A stretch of 64,000 nucleotides of DNA from Allium sativum. Taxonomy: Eukaryota > Streptophyta > Magnoliopsida > Asparagales > Amaryllidaceae. The notes below the pieces were generated by a model, which saw nothing but the letters and a program-made list of their open reading frames with translations, was not told the origin of the DNA and did not search any database. A program made the translations under genes and the position numbers. Shown piece by piece: positions 38,313 through 49,953 of this stretch. The stretch lies in assembly GCA_030737875.1 (NCBI GenBank), contig CM060912.1, positions 210,627,231 to 210,691,230 of the forward strand. Reading direction: 5' to 3'. Position 1 is the first letter of the stretch. Each line of letters opens with the position of its first letter.

Positions 38313-40787
38313 TGTAGTGTCCCGAAATTCCGGTACAATTTGAGCTGACCAAATAAAACAAGTCCAACCCAAATTACACTGGAAACCAGAAAACTAATAG
38401 AAAGAAAATAGAGGGTGAGAATAGATAAGATAGAAACTTAGAATAGAAGACGAAGAAGAACATACAACATCAGAGTAACACGAATCTCACAGCGGAACGA
38501 ACAACATATAATAGATAACATATCCTTGAAATAAAATCAGTATATGTATACAGTAACATTGTCAGAGTACAACACTTACAACACAGCAGAAATAGCTATA
38601 GCTATATAATCCTGAAGCCTCCTGCTCCAAGCTCTCCTGGTATATCTGTAAAATCCTGACTACTTGACTGCCTGTACAAAATTGGGCACCCAAGAGTTTA
38701 GGGTAAAACAAAACAAAATAAACTCTGGGTCAATCATGGGATTGGTGTGAGTAAAACAATTTAAAACAGTTTGATAAAATAAACGATATCTCATAAGACC
38801 ACGTGGTATAACGGAACAGATTTTTCCTTATGAGAATCCAAAACATTTGATTTAACTTTCAATCATTTTGAAAGAAACGATAAACTTTATATAAAAACTC
38901 TTTTGATATTATAATAATGTCTATCAACCACAACTAAATAATCATCTAGCAGAACGCTTTCATCTCATGTTCCACATATATAGTATACAATCAAAACCGT
39001 GAGCACTTATTGGGTAATGGATTTCCAACTATGACAAGGTATGGAAATACTTTCCAATAGTGTACCTCTAGAGAGGAATACACTGGGTTCAACAAGAACA
39101 TCTTGCAACCCGGCCACACATGACCGACCACTCATTTCGCTTGAGTGTATCGAATGTATATCACCAACGATTGGGATCAACAACCATTTCCCGAATGAGA
39201 CAACATTGACAATAGATTATAGAATGAAATGAATATCTCTAGATAGGTGATAATACACCCTACTTGGTAGCCAACCACTTATCCATGCTGCTTGTCCGAT
39301 TTTTGTCATTTCCCGGTTGTGAGGCTAGAGGCCACGCTTATCTCTGACAGATCACACATTTATTTACTTCGAATGTCACATCGTCATACCTGCCAAATCA
39401 CAAATTGATTTCCCCAAAAATACAACGGGTATACAGCTAAGAGAAACAAATACCACTGCCACCAAACGTAAATACGTTTGAAGAGATCAACTTACGCGAT
39501 CCATTAAATATACTCTGTCAGACATTCTTCCATACGGGTCGTCCTGGGACTGGACGAACCGAAGGCACTATTTTGTAAACAGGACAGCCCTTGCATAACT
39601 CCGTCTTCAATTATCTTCATCATATTTGATCGCTATGTTAATGCCTATACAGAGTGGTTTTCAAATAATGAGTCTGATCCCGGTCTCTCCGTATTGACGA
39701 CGAAAAAAATGGTCAAAAACTTCGATAGTCGGTGAGTTAACTATCAAAGAAAAACACGTGTGCAAACAATGATATTATTTCCGGATGGAAATTATATCGA
39801 TCAATCATCATTCATCATTTATCTCTTAAATTAATTTATCATTAATTTATTCATTCTCCATTTCCTGTTTCCGTATATATACAGAAATTCTTATTTTCTA
39901 AATTTAGAAAATATACGTTATAAATCATTGGAAAAACATTTCCACCTCTTTTCCACGTATCACTGTCATTCCAGTATTCTTTACCATCCAACATTTCATT
40001 TTCTATGATTAGAAAATATCTCTGATTATATTTGGAAAACATTTCCAAAACTCATTTATATGGATTTCAAACTACCGTTGTATAAAACATCGTTATGACC
40101 GCTCAATCTGTAAATCGCTTATTACTTAACTGTATTTCTAACTAACTCTCGCCATCGAACCTCAACTATTTCTTAGTTAAGTAAGGAAGTCAATCAAGTT
40201 GGGGTATAATTACCTCTCAGACCTTAACTGAACGACGTTCTTAACCTTGCAATAGACAAAGCTCACCGCTCCAATTTCTACAATCATTTTCTTACGCAAA
40301 TTCTCGGATTTGGATTATGAATCCACTTCTTTTATGAAAAACATTTATTATAACGCTAACGTTATAAACCCTACTTTCGAAATATCTAACTTCAAATATA
40401 ACTTTTATTCTTTAATTTGAATAAATAAATAAACAACTAATTTATAAATAAATAAATTTTGATTTAAAAACCGGAAAGTATAAGTATTTTCCCGAATTCG
40501 ATATAATCGAATTCGACGATTAACTCCCTTCGAATAACTAATATTCGATTAACTCACTTCGAATAACTAATATTCGATTAACTCCTCTCGAATAACAAAA
40601 TTCGATTAACTTCTCTCGAATAACTAAATTCTATTAACTCCTCTCAAATAACTAAATTCGATTAACTCCTCTCGAATAAATTATATTCGATAACTCATTT
40701 CAAATAACTAATATTCGATGATTCCTTTCGAATAACTAATATTCGATAACCTCTTTTCGGATAAACTATATTCGATTAATTCTCTTC
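38313..40787 (-). repeat. Element D 5' LTR, 3' part (left of insertion C)
   Basis: Matches 30877-33345 of the 3' LTR with about 4-5% mismatches where sampled. It ends in the target duplication TCTTC (40783-40787) of element C. The GGGGTATAATTACC box is near 40200-40215. Confidence 0.87.
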
Positions 40788-41708
40788 TGTAACAACCCGA
40801 AAATCTGGGCCAGTTTAAAATTTTTATTTTGGCCATTTTAGCGAATTTTGATTATTTAAAATGAATTATTTTAAATAAAATCAACGAGAAATTTATTTTG
40901 AATGGAATTAGAACGTATATATTATATACGTCGTCGTTAGAATATAAATATTTATATATATAATTATAAATAGAATTGAAAATGGCGCGGTAGTTCGATA
41001 ATTCGATTTCAAACTTCAATTTAATGTACCGGGTGCAAAACAATCCGGATTTTAGTGAAACCAAAAATCATAGGATCTATTTGATAGTATCTTTCCTACG
41101 AATCCGAAGAATCGAGATTTCATCTTAGAAATAATAAGATACGTCCAGTTGAAAATTCAGAATAGTTGCTATGGAATTTATATATATTTTATATAATATA
41201 TAGCCCTTAAAAATAGCCGTTTTGCAAACGACCCCGGATTTCGACGAAACCAGTTTTGTTGGGTCCGTGATGTTAGGTTATTGCTAGGTTTCAAATTTCA
41301 TAATTTTTCGAATCAATATGTGAGCGCGGCAAAGGAAAACGCGTTTGACCAGTTTCAGTTGATTTTAATCGACTGGAAAATGACCATTTTTCAAACGGCC
41401 TCAGAATTCGACGAAACTAGTTTTGTTAGGACCGTATCGTCAATACAAAGCTAGAAAATATTTTTCTAGAATTTTTAGAGTTCGTATGGGGCCCCGGTAA
41501 TTTGAAATGTACGTTTAAAATTCAATATAATGATTTTGAATGTAAATTCCACGGAAACTGATTCAAACGATCAAACCAGCTTGTGATACATATCCCATTG
41601 TGTTCAGAATGGGAGTAAAACGCTAGGGGCGGCAGTCGTTGAGTTTAAATTAGAGTTCGTTTCGATAAGCATGAAGTTTTGAAATTTAAAAGAAATTAAA
41701 TAAATTAT

Positions 41709-41715
41709 TATAAAA
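41709..41715 (+). promoter_or_regulatory. Candidate TATA box of element C 5' LTR
   Basis: TATAAAA about 30 bp before the poly-C tract, with CTCTTCCCC in between. Copy in the 3' LTR at 49587-49593. Confidence 0.5.
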
Positions 41716-41740
41716 AAAATCTCTTCCCCTTATACCTCTG

Positions 41741-41761
41741 CCCCCCCCCCCCCCCCCCCCC
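41741..41761 (+). repeat. Poly-C tract, 21 bases
   Basis: Uninterrupted C run. The other LTR has 12 (49620-49631), and E has 12 and 19 (as G on plus). Length varies between LTRs that are otherwise nearly identical. Confidence 0.9.
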
Positions 41762-41794
41762 GTATCATTACAGAAAGAAGAAAAAAAAAAAAAA

Positions 41795-42056
41795 AGGAAG
41801 ATCGGAGGAACAGCAGTCACTGCCGCGCCAGAGATCTGCCGCCTCTCCCCCTCCGCCCGCCGAACTCGAGCACCACCCGGAACCCCAACCCACCTGCAAT
41901 CGCGGACCACCAGGAGAAACCGCTGCCGCCAAAGAAAGCTCCACCGCCCTAGCCAGAAACAGCGCCGCCATCACCCTTGGACCCCACTGCACCTCGCCAG
42001 GCCGCGACCACATGAAGCCTCCAACTCCGACGAACTGCGGTCCCAGCCCCCCCTCT
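41795..42056 (+). other. GC-rich leader block in C 5' LTR
   Basis: GC-rich island between poly-C/poly-A tracts and AT-rich sequence. Its end reads CTTACACT then ATAAGC; the 3' LTR has GTAAGC at the same place. Minus-strand frames here are by-products of composition. Confidence 0.5.
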
Positions 42057-42337
42057 TACACTATAAGCATTTCCCTTTATTTTTTATAGCCAATCTGAAT
42101 TTTTAAAGAATTTCAAAACTGTTTTTTTCTAGTTTTATAAACTGAATTTTTAAAGATTTGTAAACTGTTTTTGTTAAAGAATACATAAACTGATTTTTTT
42201 TTCTTAATTTATAAAAGTTTAGATTTTTAATTTATGAAAGTTTAGATTTTTGTATTAGGAAAGATAAGATTTTTAATGTGTAAAAGGTCGGATTTCATAA
42301 TATGGAAGAAGTGGAAAAAAATCGAATTTATATATAT

Positions 42338-42750
42338 TGAAAATCGAAATAAAAATATGGTTTTTTATATAGTGAACATCGAAATAAAAATATGGTTTTT
42401 ATATAGTGAACATCGAAATAAAAATATGGTTTTTATATAGTAAACATCGAAAGAAAAATTCGATTTTTATATATTGAATAGCGAAGTAAAAATTCGATTT
42501 TTATATATTGAACTTTGAAATAAAAATTCGATTTTTATATATTGAACTTTGAAATAAAAATTCGATTTTTATATATTGAACTTTGAAGTAAAAATTCGAT
42601 TTTTATATATTGAACTTTGAAGTAAAAATTCGATTTTTATATATTGAACTTTGAAATAAAAATTCGATTTTTATATAGTGTACTTTGAAATAAAAATAGG
42701 ATTTTTATATATTGAATAGCGAAGTAAAATTCGATTTTTACATATGTAGT
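42338..42750. repeat. 34-bp tandem array in C 5' LTR, ~12 units
   Basis: Two unit types in order: ATATGGTTTTTATATAGTGA followed by ACATCGAAATAAAA first, then TTCGATTTTTATATATTGAA followed by CTTTGAAATAAAAA. Copy in the 3' LTR at 50224-50636. E has only loose, unphased versions here. Confidence 0.9.
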
Positions 42751-43014
42751 GAAAGCGGACAACGAAGGTGACAAAAAGGCGAAACGACGAAGACTTCTGC
42801 AAATGAAGAGCCGTGGAGCTAGGATAGCTATATGTGAGAATTTCTCACCTTTCAATTTATTTTTCTAGTTATATATATATATACTAGGATGCAGACGGTG
42901 CTTAGTAGCACCCGACACAATCGTCCACAGACCATGGACTTGTTTGTTTGGCTGTGTTGTTAGTTAGATTGTTTGGGTTGATTTGAATAGTTTGGTGAAA
43001 TGAAATTGATATGA

Positions 43015-43110
43015 TGTGTGAATGGCGTGGGCCTTCACTAGACCGGGGATAAGGCTAGGCCTTGTCCCGTTTCTAGTATCGTGCCGTTATGCCGCCGAAA
43101 TTTTCTGAAA
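43015..43110 (+). other. Conserved ~90-bp block with 10-bp hairpin in C 5' LTR
   Basis: About 88 of 90 bases match the E block (2273-2358, inverted). It contains GGGATAAGGC, TAG, GCCTTGTCCC (43046-43068), a 10-bp stem with one G-T pair. Copies also at 50908-50998 (hairpin 50939-50961) and about 9700-9790. Confidence 0.7.
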
Positions 43111-43604
43111 TAAGTTAGAAAAATAAAAATATCATTTTATTGAATAAATGAATTGAATAGAAATTCATAGGTTGAAATAAAATGTTTTATCGTTAAAAAT
43201 ATAATTTTTAACGTGAAGTGAATAAAATAAAATATTCATTTATAAACCGAACGGTTTGTTTATGTACACCTATTTGAATGACATTGATTGGGACGATAAA
43301 GTTTACACATCGCCCAACTGCACAAATAAAATATGCGTGTGATTGTTTGAAACCCCACACGGGTGTTGGGATGAAATTTGAAGTTCACTCATCCTGATTG
43401 ATTAAATATGTCGATCGATTGATTGACAGGCTGTTATAAGCGTTGAATATCTATATTTGATGCTTATACAGTGTAGTGCACTTTGGTTGATGGTTGATTA
43501 TTTTTCAATGCTATTATATACATGTGTTGTATGGAAATCCATATAATTAACTTTATATGGTAATTGATTGGGCCTCATTCCAATTTGAAAAATAAAGAAT
43601 ATTA

Positions 43605-43770
43605 TAAAATAAAAGTTCATGTGTTGACAGTACTCATCCATTGAGATTGGTCATGTGTTGAACGAAATATTTTAGTAAAAAAATTTACATCTTTATCATT
43701 ATAAAATAAAAGTTCATGTGTTGACAGTACTCATTCATTGAGATTGGTCATGTGTTGAACGAAATATTTT
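43605..43770. repeat. Direct duplication with TCATGTGTTGA motifs
   Basis: A unit of about 93 bp running from ATAAAAGTTCATGTGTTGAC to TGTTGAACGAAATATTTT occurs twice, with only a few base changes. The 3' LTR has the same duplication at about 51500-51660. Confidence 0.85.
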
Positions 43771-43876
43771 GATAATAACAACTATTTTGAAAAAGAAATA
43801 TTTGAAATAGAATATTTGAAAATAGAAATTTATGAAGCCGTGTTGAGTAGATTGACGCCATTTTGACGTAAACGAT

Positions 43877-44391
43877 AACGATTTCGAAATGAATTGAATT
43901 GAAAACGATTTCGAAATGAATTGAATTGAAAACGATTTCGAAATGAATTGAATTGAAAACGATTTCGAAATGAATTGAATTGAAAACGATTTCGAAATGA
44001 ATTGAATTGAAAACGATTTCGAAATGAATTGAATTGAAAACGATTTCGAAATGAATTGAATTGAAAACGATTTCGAAATGAATTGAATTGATAATGATTT
44101 CGAAATGAATTGAATTGAAAACGTTTTCGAAATGAATTGAATTGAAAACGTTTTCGAAATGAATTGAATTGAAAACGTTTTCGAAATGAATTGAATTGAA
44201 AACGATTTCGAAATAAATTGAATTGAAAACGTTTTCGAAATGAATTGAATTGAAAACGATTTCGAAATGAATTGAATTGAAAACGTTTTCGAAATGAATT
44301 GAATTGAAAACGATTTCGAAATGAATTGAATTGAAAACGATTTCGAAATGAATTGAATTGAAAATGATTTCGAAATGAATTGAATTGAAAA
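43877..44391. repeat. 27-bp minisatellite in C 5' LTR, 19 units
   Basis: Unit AACGA followed by TTTCGAAATGAATTGAATTG and AA. Because 27 is a multiple of three, the minus strand stays open for 200 codons as a 9-residue repeat. E has only irregular TTCAATTCAAATTCG sequence at the matching place (1140-1380), so the array formed after the families split. Confidence 0.93.
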
Positions 44392-47300
44392 CGAATTCGA
44401 ATTGAATTGAAAGCGAATTTAAATGAATTCAAATTGAATTGAAATTTGAATTGATTGGAAATGAATTTTAAAACGAATTTATAAAGAAGAATTCAATTTT
44501 GAATTGAATTGAAATGGAAGTTGAAATTTCTTTTGAAACGAATTTCAAAACTATTTATATAATTCGTTTTAAATAGAAATCGACGAAATATATATTATAT
44601 ATATTATATATATAATATAATGGCCTGAATAGAACGCGCCGCGCCGCGGCAGTTCGTGAATTTCGTCCATTTATTTCAAACGGACATTACGGGAGATCCG
44701 ACCGTCGGATTCTCCTAAAACCGGAACCGTTGGGTTCGTATCGAAAAGAGCTTTCTAACGAATATTAGAAATTAGAAATCTAATGGTTGGATTTGGAATT
44801 ATGTCCAAATCAAATTCGAAAAAGGTCGCTGTAAGTGCAGTTCGATGGCCATTGATGGAAATCGACTGTACGGGCCTTGATAAAATTATTAAAAATAGTA
44901 ATAATTTGTGTAAAATCATAAGAAATGATTTGTGAAGGTTTGGGATGAAAAACTCCATATTTGAAAAGATAAAAATAGATTTTTATCGAAATGAACTAGT
45001 TTTGAACAAGAAATATAATTCTATTTATTTTTAAAGAAATGAATTGGATTTGAAATGGCTTTGAAAAAAAACCAGAATTTCCAATGATTGCATTGGAGTG
45101 GATTTGAATCGAAATTGTCTTCGGAATATTTCGATGTTGGAATTCGGGATTATACAAGTGTTGTTATGGAAATTTGAAAGATATTTATATATCGTTATTT
45201 CCAATACGATATTTGTTGGTCGTAGAATTTGATATTGAATATAAGCCGGGATATTTTTCTATTCAGAGCCTTGTATTGAATATCAAATGTGATTTGGGTT
45301 TGCCGTGAATGGTGTCTTCACTAACACTGTTCTTGAACCCAGTTGAGAAAAGATTAAATCTTTTTATTTAGATTTAATGAAGTGTACCAATTAAATAATA
45401 TTTAATTGGAATTGAATTGATATTGATTTTTGGGTTTATCGTGAACAGTGTTTTAAATAACACTCGTTCTTTAACCCGATAATTAATGGGATGTGACTTT
45501 GGGTTTATCGTGAACCGTGTTTTAAATGACACGGATTCTTTAACCCAGTTAACGATTAAAACTAAGTGGAGTTTTAATGAATCTTTAATTAGATTGAAAT
45601 AATCGAAATGGAGTATCACCAGTTTTGCTCCAGGCCTTAGTTAAATCTTTAATTAGATTTGAACGTGAAAGGGTAATTGAATTTACCGATAACACCGTGG
45701 TGTTAGATATGAAGTATTACCAGTTTTACTTCATGGGATGAATAGGTTGGGATTGGGAAATTAAAACCAATGATTACTTCGGTAAGGTTCGCTAATTCCG
45801 ACTAGTTTTGAATTGATATTCAAAAGATAGATTAAAGAATAAATTCAGGAATTTATCTTGGATAAAATTAATGGGAACCTTTCCCTATGAATGTGAAATT
45901 TAGAAACTAACTGTCGGTTTGCTAAGCAGAATGGTTTTCTGGATATTGATCTGATGTTGGTTTCGGCCTTCGGGGTTAATATTTAGGGAATTATTCTCTT
46001 GATTAATTTACGGTTAGTGACTAATGAATTGGAATGAGGCGTATGTTGTGTTTGTGTAACACTGATTCAAAATATACGCGAGTTATTCGGAAAGACCGGG
46101 TTTATCCCATTCTGAATAACTGATACGACGATAAGTCGAAGATGAAGACGATGGTCGAAGACCGGAGGTCTTCACGTCGTTTGGGTAATTACTGATGATC
46201 TTGATTGGGCTGTACACCCAAGAAGATGGAAACAGTTAGTGATCGTCCAGACGTACTTGGAGATCGATGGATATGCGGAGTACTAGGTGCCTCCGGTTTC
46301 GTTCAGACCCAGAACGGACTTGTAAATGGACTGTGTGTCTGACATCGGATTTCATTCTGTGTGACTGATATCGGTTGCATAGGATGGTTTGCCTGTGTGG
46401 CATGCTAAGATGCAAATGATCAAGGCTTCTGTTGAAAAGCAAAGTCTCGTGGTGTTGATCAAAGCACGGCCTTTGTGGCGTAGCTTTGTGTAACGTTTAC
46501 CTCGCGTGTTTCACACCAGGTATGAACCAAAAATGGGAGACGGACGTCAGGGAGGGCATGCGTTTCTTTCTAGCTAGAAGTGGCGTCAGTGGTTTTACAC
46601 GCCCTGACGAGTTTGACTTATGTGGTTGTTGCTGTTGCGAGGCGCCTCGGTTATATCGGTTTCGGCCGAATGCATTCTGGTCGGCTGACGGACCAGACTT
46701 ACACCCCATAGGGTGGGGAAACGTAGTGTTCAGGTATAATAATCCACATCGGTGGACCGGCCCTGACGATCTAAAGGGTTGATGCATTCTGATCCTGTGG
46801 CTCGGGCTAGAGAGTCACGAATCGGTGGAGGACTATCTTTTGCCTCGGTTCATAGATGGAAATCCAATTTCCAAATACGTGACATTTGCGGTTTTATTTG
46901 TAGATCCTAGTATGGCGACATAGTGGGATGGGGCGCTCATGCCGCCTATGATTGATACTTATGATTTGAAGTTGTTTTATACACTAGGCACTTATTAGTA
47001 TCAAATGATTTGTTTTAAACGTATCAAGCATACTTTGGCTGTTATAAGGGAAAACCCTATCCTCGACTGCGTTGCATTGTGTGATGGGACCTGGGTCTTA
47101 TAACAGCTTCATTTTTCTTTATTTAGCATTGCGCTGTTTGTTTTATGCACTGGTATTCTTGGGAGGAAACCCGTTCCGTGTTATACGGCGTGGTCCCTTG
47201 ATTTACCTAACTTTTAAAATAAAGATTAATAACTGTTTTAGTTCTCACACCAGTCACATGACTGACCTGGAGTTTATTGTTTTAACCTAAACTCTAGGTG

Positions 47301-47631
47301 CCCCTATTTTCGACACGGGCAGCTAGTAGTTTTGGTTTTGCAGATTTATATTCACAGGATCCTGGTTTACAGCTGGAACGATATCCAGAAAGCTTTGTAT
47401 CCGTATATCTACTTCTAGTTGTGTATTGTATTATTTTCCGCTGCTATGTATTTAAATGTAATTTAAATCTCTGCTATTTCTGTGTAATATTCATTTATAC
47501 TCTGTATATTCTTGTAATCTGGTGCATTGTTGTAATATACAGTGAAATGTTCTTCTGTATGCGTTCTGTTGTGGCTTGTTCTCGAACTATCCGACGCTTT
47601 CCTTTACGGGGAAGTTGCGGGTCTTCACAGT

Positions 47632-47643
47632 TGGTATCAGAGC
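47632..47643 (+). other. Primer-binding site of element C
   Basis: TGGTATCAGAGC two bases after the LTR end TTCACA; initiator tRNA-Met type. Confidence 0.93.
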
Positions 47644-48652
47644 TTTGGTTTACAAAGCTAGAGAACAAGGCACATTAGAACCATACGAAAGAATTCATCA
47701 GATATTGGATTAGTAATATCCAATTAGAATGACTCGTTAGAGATGGGATCAGTAGTATCCTAGAACGAGTGTGAAGAGTATATTTTTAAAATGAAAACAA
47801 AATTTGTTTTGAAAATTTATATCAATTATTCGTATTTGATTATTTATTTATATTGATGTGGACAATCCAGTATATATAGATTTTGCGTATACGTCTGATC
47901 CGCGTGTATTCAAAGTTTTAATATATTGGATAGATATAGAATCACACTCTAGTCGCCCGGACCTGATTCTGATGATTGACGCGTCATCATTAGTAATTAG
48001 TTTCGTGTTTCGAAGGTGTGATTTTCTATATATTTCCATTATACTGGTGTGAGAACCAAAACTTATATAGTTAGAATACATTGTTGTGAATTGGCATCAA
48101 AAACATGATTTTTGTATATATATCAAAATTATCAATTTGAAACGTTAAATTCACTAATTGATTGATGTTGTGTTGTTTGTTTATTCGTTGGCTAATTTTT
48201 AGCCATTTAGCCTAATTGCATCAAATATTGAATTATATTGAAAATTGGTTGCGTTTGCTTGCATATACATATACTTACATTGAACGGGTCATAGCAAGGA
48301 GGCTAGAGCAGAAATAAAATTTGTTTGCCCGACAAATAGGTACATGTTTACTACATAATTTCCTGTTTTGTTTGGGTGATGATGATTTTGTGAGCCTATT
48401 GGCTAGCCGCTTGGCTTTTTCTTTTTCTTTTTGAGATCTGAAGGACCGGGGAAGCTATTTGAAATTCCCCGATGCTCCCGGTGCAGGGGAGGTTATGGCG
48501 AAATTTTTCAAAAATTTAGGGTGTTAGCCAAATTTTTGAAATTTTGAAAATTCTCAGAAACTAAAGAATTGGAGAATGGAAGCCTGATCGATCGTAGAGC
48601 TGAATAATCAAACCACTTTCGACTTTGTTCCTTTTCGGGGACGAAAAGTTTT

Positions 48653-48665
48653 AAGTGGGGGAGAT
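48653..48665 (+). other. Polypurine tract of element C
   Basis: AAGTGGGGGAGAT abutting TGTAACAACCCG. Confidence 0.9.
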
Positions 48666-49947
48666 TGTAACAACCCGAAAATCTGGGCCAGTTTAAAATT
48701 TTTATTTTGGCCATTTTAGCGAATTTTGATTATTTAAAATCAATTATTTTAAATAAAATCAACGAGAAATTTATTTTGAATGGAATTAGAACGTATATAT
48801 TATATACGTCGTCGTTAGAATATAAATATTTATATATATAATTATAAATAGAATTGAAAATGGCGCGGTAGTTCGATAATTCGATTTCAAACTTCAATTT
48901 AATGTACCGGGTGCAAAACAATCCGGATTTTAGTGAAACCAAAAATCATAGGATCTATTTGATAGTATCTTTCCTACGAATCTGAAGAATCGAGATTTCA
49001 TCTTAGAAATGATAAGATTCGTCCAGTTGAAAATTCAGAATAGTCGCTATGGAATTTATATATATTTTATATAATATATAGCCCTTAAAAATAGCCGTTT
49101 TGCAAACGACCTCGGATTTCGACGAAACCAGTTTTGTTGGGTCGATGATGTTAGGTTATTGCTAGGTTTCAAATTTCATAATTTTTCGAATCAATATGTG
49201 AGCGCGACAAAGGAAAACGCGTTTGACCAGTTTCAGTTGATTTTAATCGACTGGAAAATGACCATTTTTCAAACGGCCTCAGAATTCGACGAAACTAGTT
49301 TTGTTAGGACCGTATCGTCAATACAAAGCTAGAAAATATTTTTCTAGAATTTTTAGAGTTCGTATGGGGCCCCGGTAATTTGAAATGTACGTTTAAAATT
49401 CAATATAATGATTTTGAATGTAAATTCCACGGAAACTGATTCAAACGATCAAACCAGCTTGTGATACATATCCCATTGTGTTCAGAATGGGAGTAAAACG
49501 CTAGGGGCGGCAGTCGTTGAGTTTAAATTAGAGTTCGTTTCGATAAGCATGAAGTTTTGAAATTTAAAAGAAATTAAATAAATTATTATAAAAAAAAATC
49601 TCTTCCCCTTATACCTCTGCCCCCCCCCCCCGTATCATTACAGAAAGAAGAAAAAAAAAAAAAGGAAGATCGGAGGAACAGCAGTCACTGCCGCGCCAGA
49701 GATCTGCCGCCTCTCCCCCTCCGTCCAACTCTCCCTCCGCCCGCCGAACTCGAGCACCACCCGGAACCCCAACCCACCTGCAATCGCGGACCACCAGGAG
49801 AAACCGCTGCCGCCAAAGAAAGCTCCACCGCCCTAGCCAGAAACAGCGCCGCCATCACCCTTGGACCCCACTGCACCTCGCCAGGCCGCGACCACATGAA
49901 GCCTCCAACTCCGACGAACTGCGGTCCCAGCCCCCCCCTCTTACACT

Positions 49948-49953
49948 GTAAGC
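49948..49953 (+). promoter_or_regulatory. Candidate 5' splice donor in C 3' LTR
   Basis: CTTACACT then GTAAGC where the GC-rich block meets AT-rich sequence, same position as the donors in E and F. The 5' LTR copy reads ATAAGC (42063-42068), which would abolish it. Confidence 0.4.

Larger units (their letters stand above)
40788..47629 (+). repeat. Element C 5' LTR (6.84 kb)
   Basis: Start TGTAACAACCCG, end GTCTTCACA. Order: modules (41044-41600), TATA box (41709-41715), 21-base poly-C (41741-41761), GC-rich leader (about 41795-42056), AT-rich intron-like DNA with 34-bp repeats (42338-42750), GTGAGAATTTCTCAC palindrome (42835-42849) and TA-rich segment, conserved hairpin block (43015-43110), CATGTG duplication (43605-43770), 27-bp array (43877-44391), further module and palindrome (44690-44760), then a more complex tail to 47629. 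Short frames such as 98 codons at 46486-46782 overlap another frame on the opposite strand and have no domain. Confidence 0.93.
47630..48665 (+). other. Element C internal region, non-coding, 1036 bp
   Basis: AT-rich, stops in all frames, no gag-pol motif. It parallels the E internal region along its length, and ends in F-G-D-E-K-F-stop and the polypurine tract. Nothing else is recognisable in it. Confidence 0.88.

Noticed and set aside
42835..42849. Palindrome as a heat-shock element
   Set aside because: A heat-shock element needs GAA and TTC separated by two bases; here one base lies between them.
43877..44391. Regularly repeated short units resembling a CRISPR array
   Set aside because: Units are contiguous with no unique spacers, and the context is a plant LTR.
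43830..44432. 200-codon minus-strand frame with regular 9-residue repeats
   Set aside because: It is the translation of the 27-bp minisatellite, and the matching frame in the other LTR is broken after about 78 codons.
46486..46787. 98-codon plus and 96-codon minus frames in the C LTR
   Set aside because: Both strands are open together, and the homologous part of E (6400-6600) is not open in the same way; no domain recognised.
47298..47678. 126-codon frame across the 5' LTR end of C
   Set aside because: It runs across the LTR border and primer-binding site, so it cannot be a conserved gene; the 3' LTR copy continues into D sequence instead.
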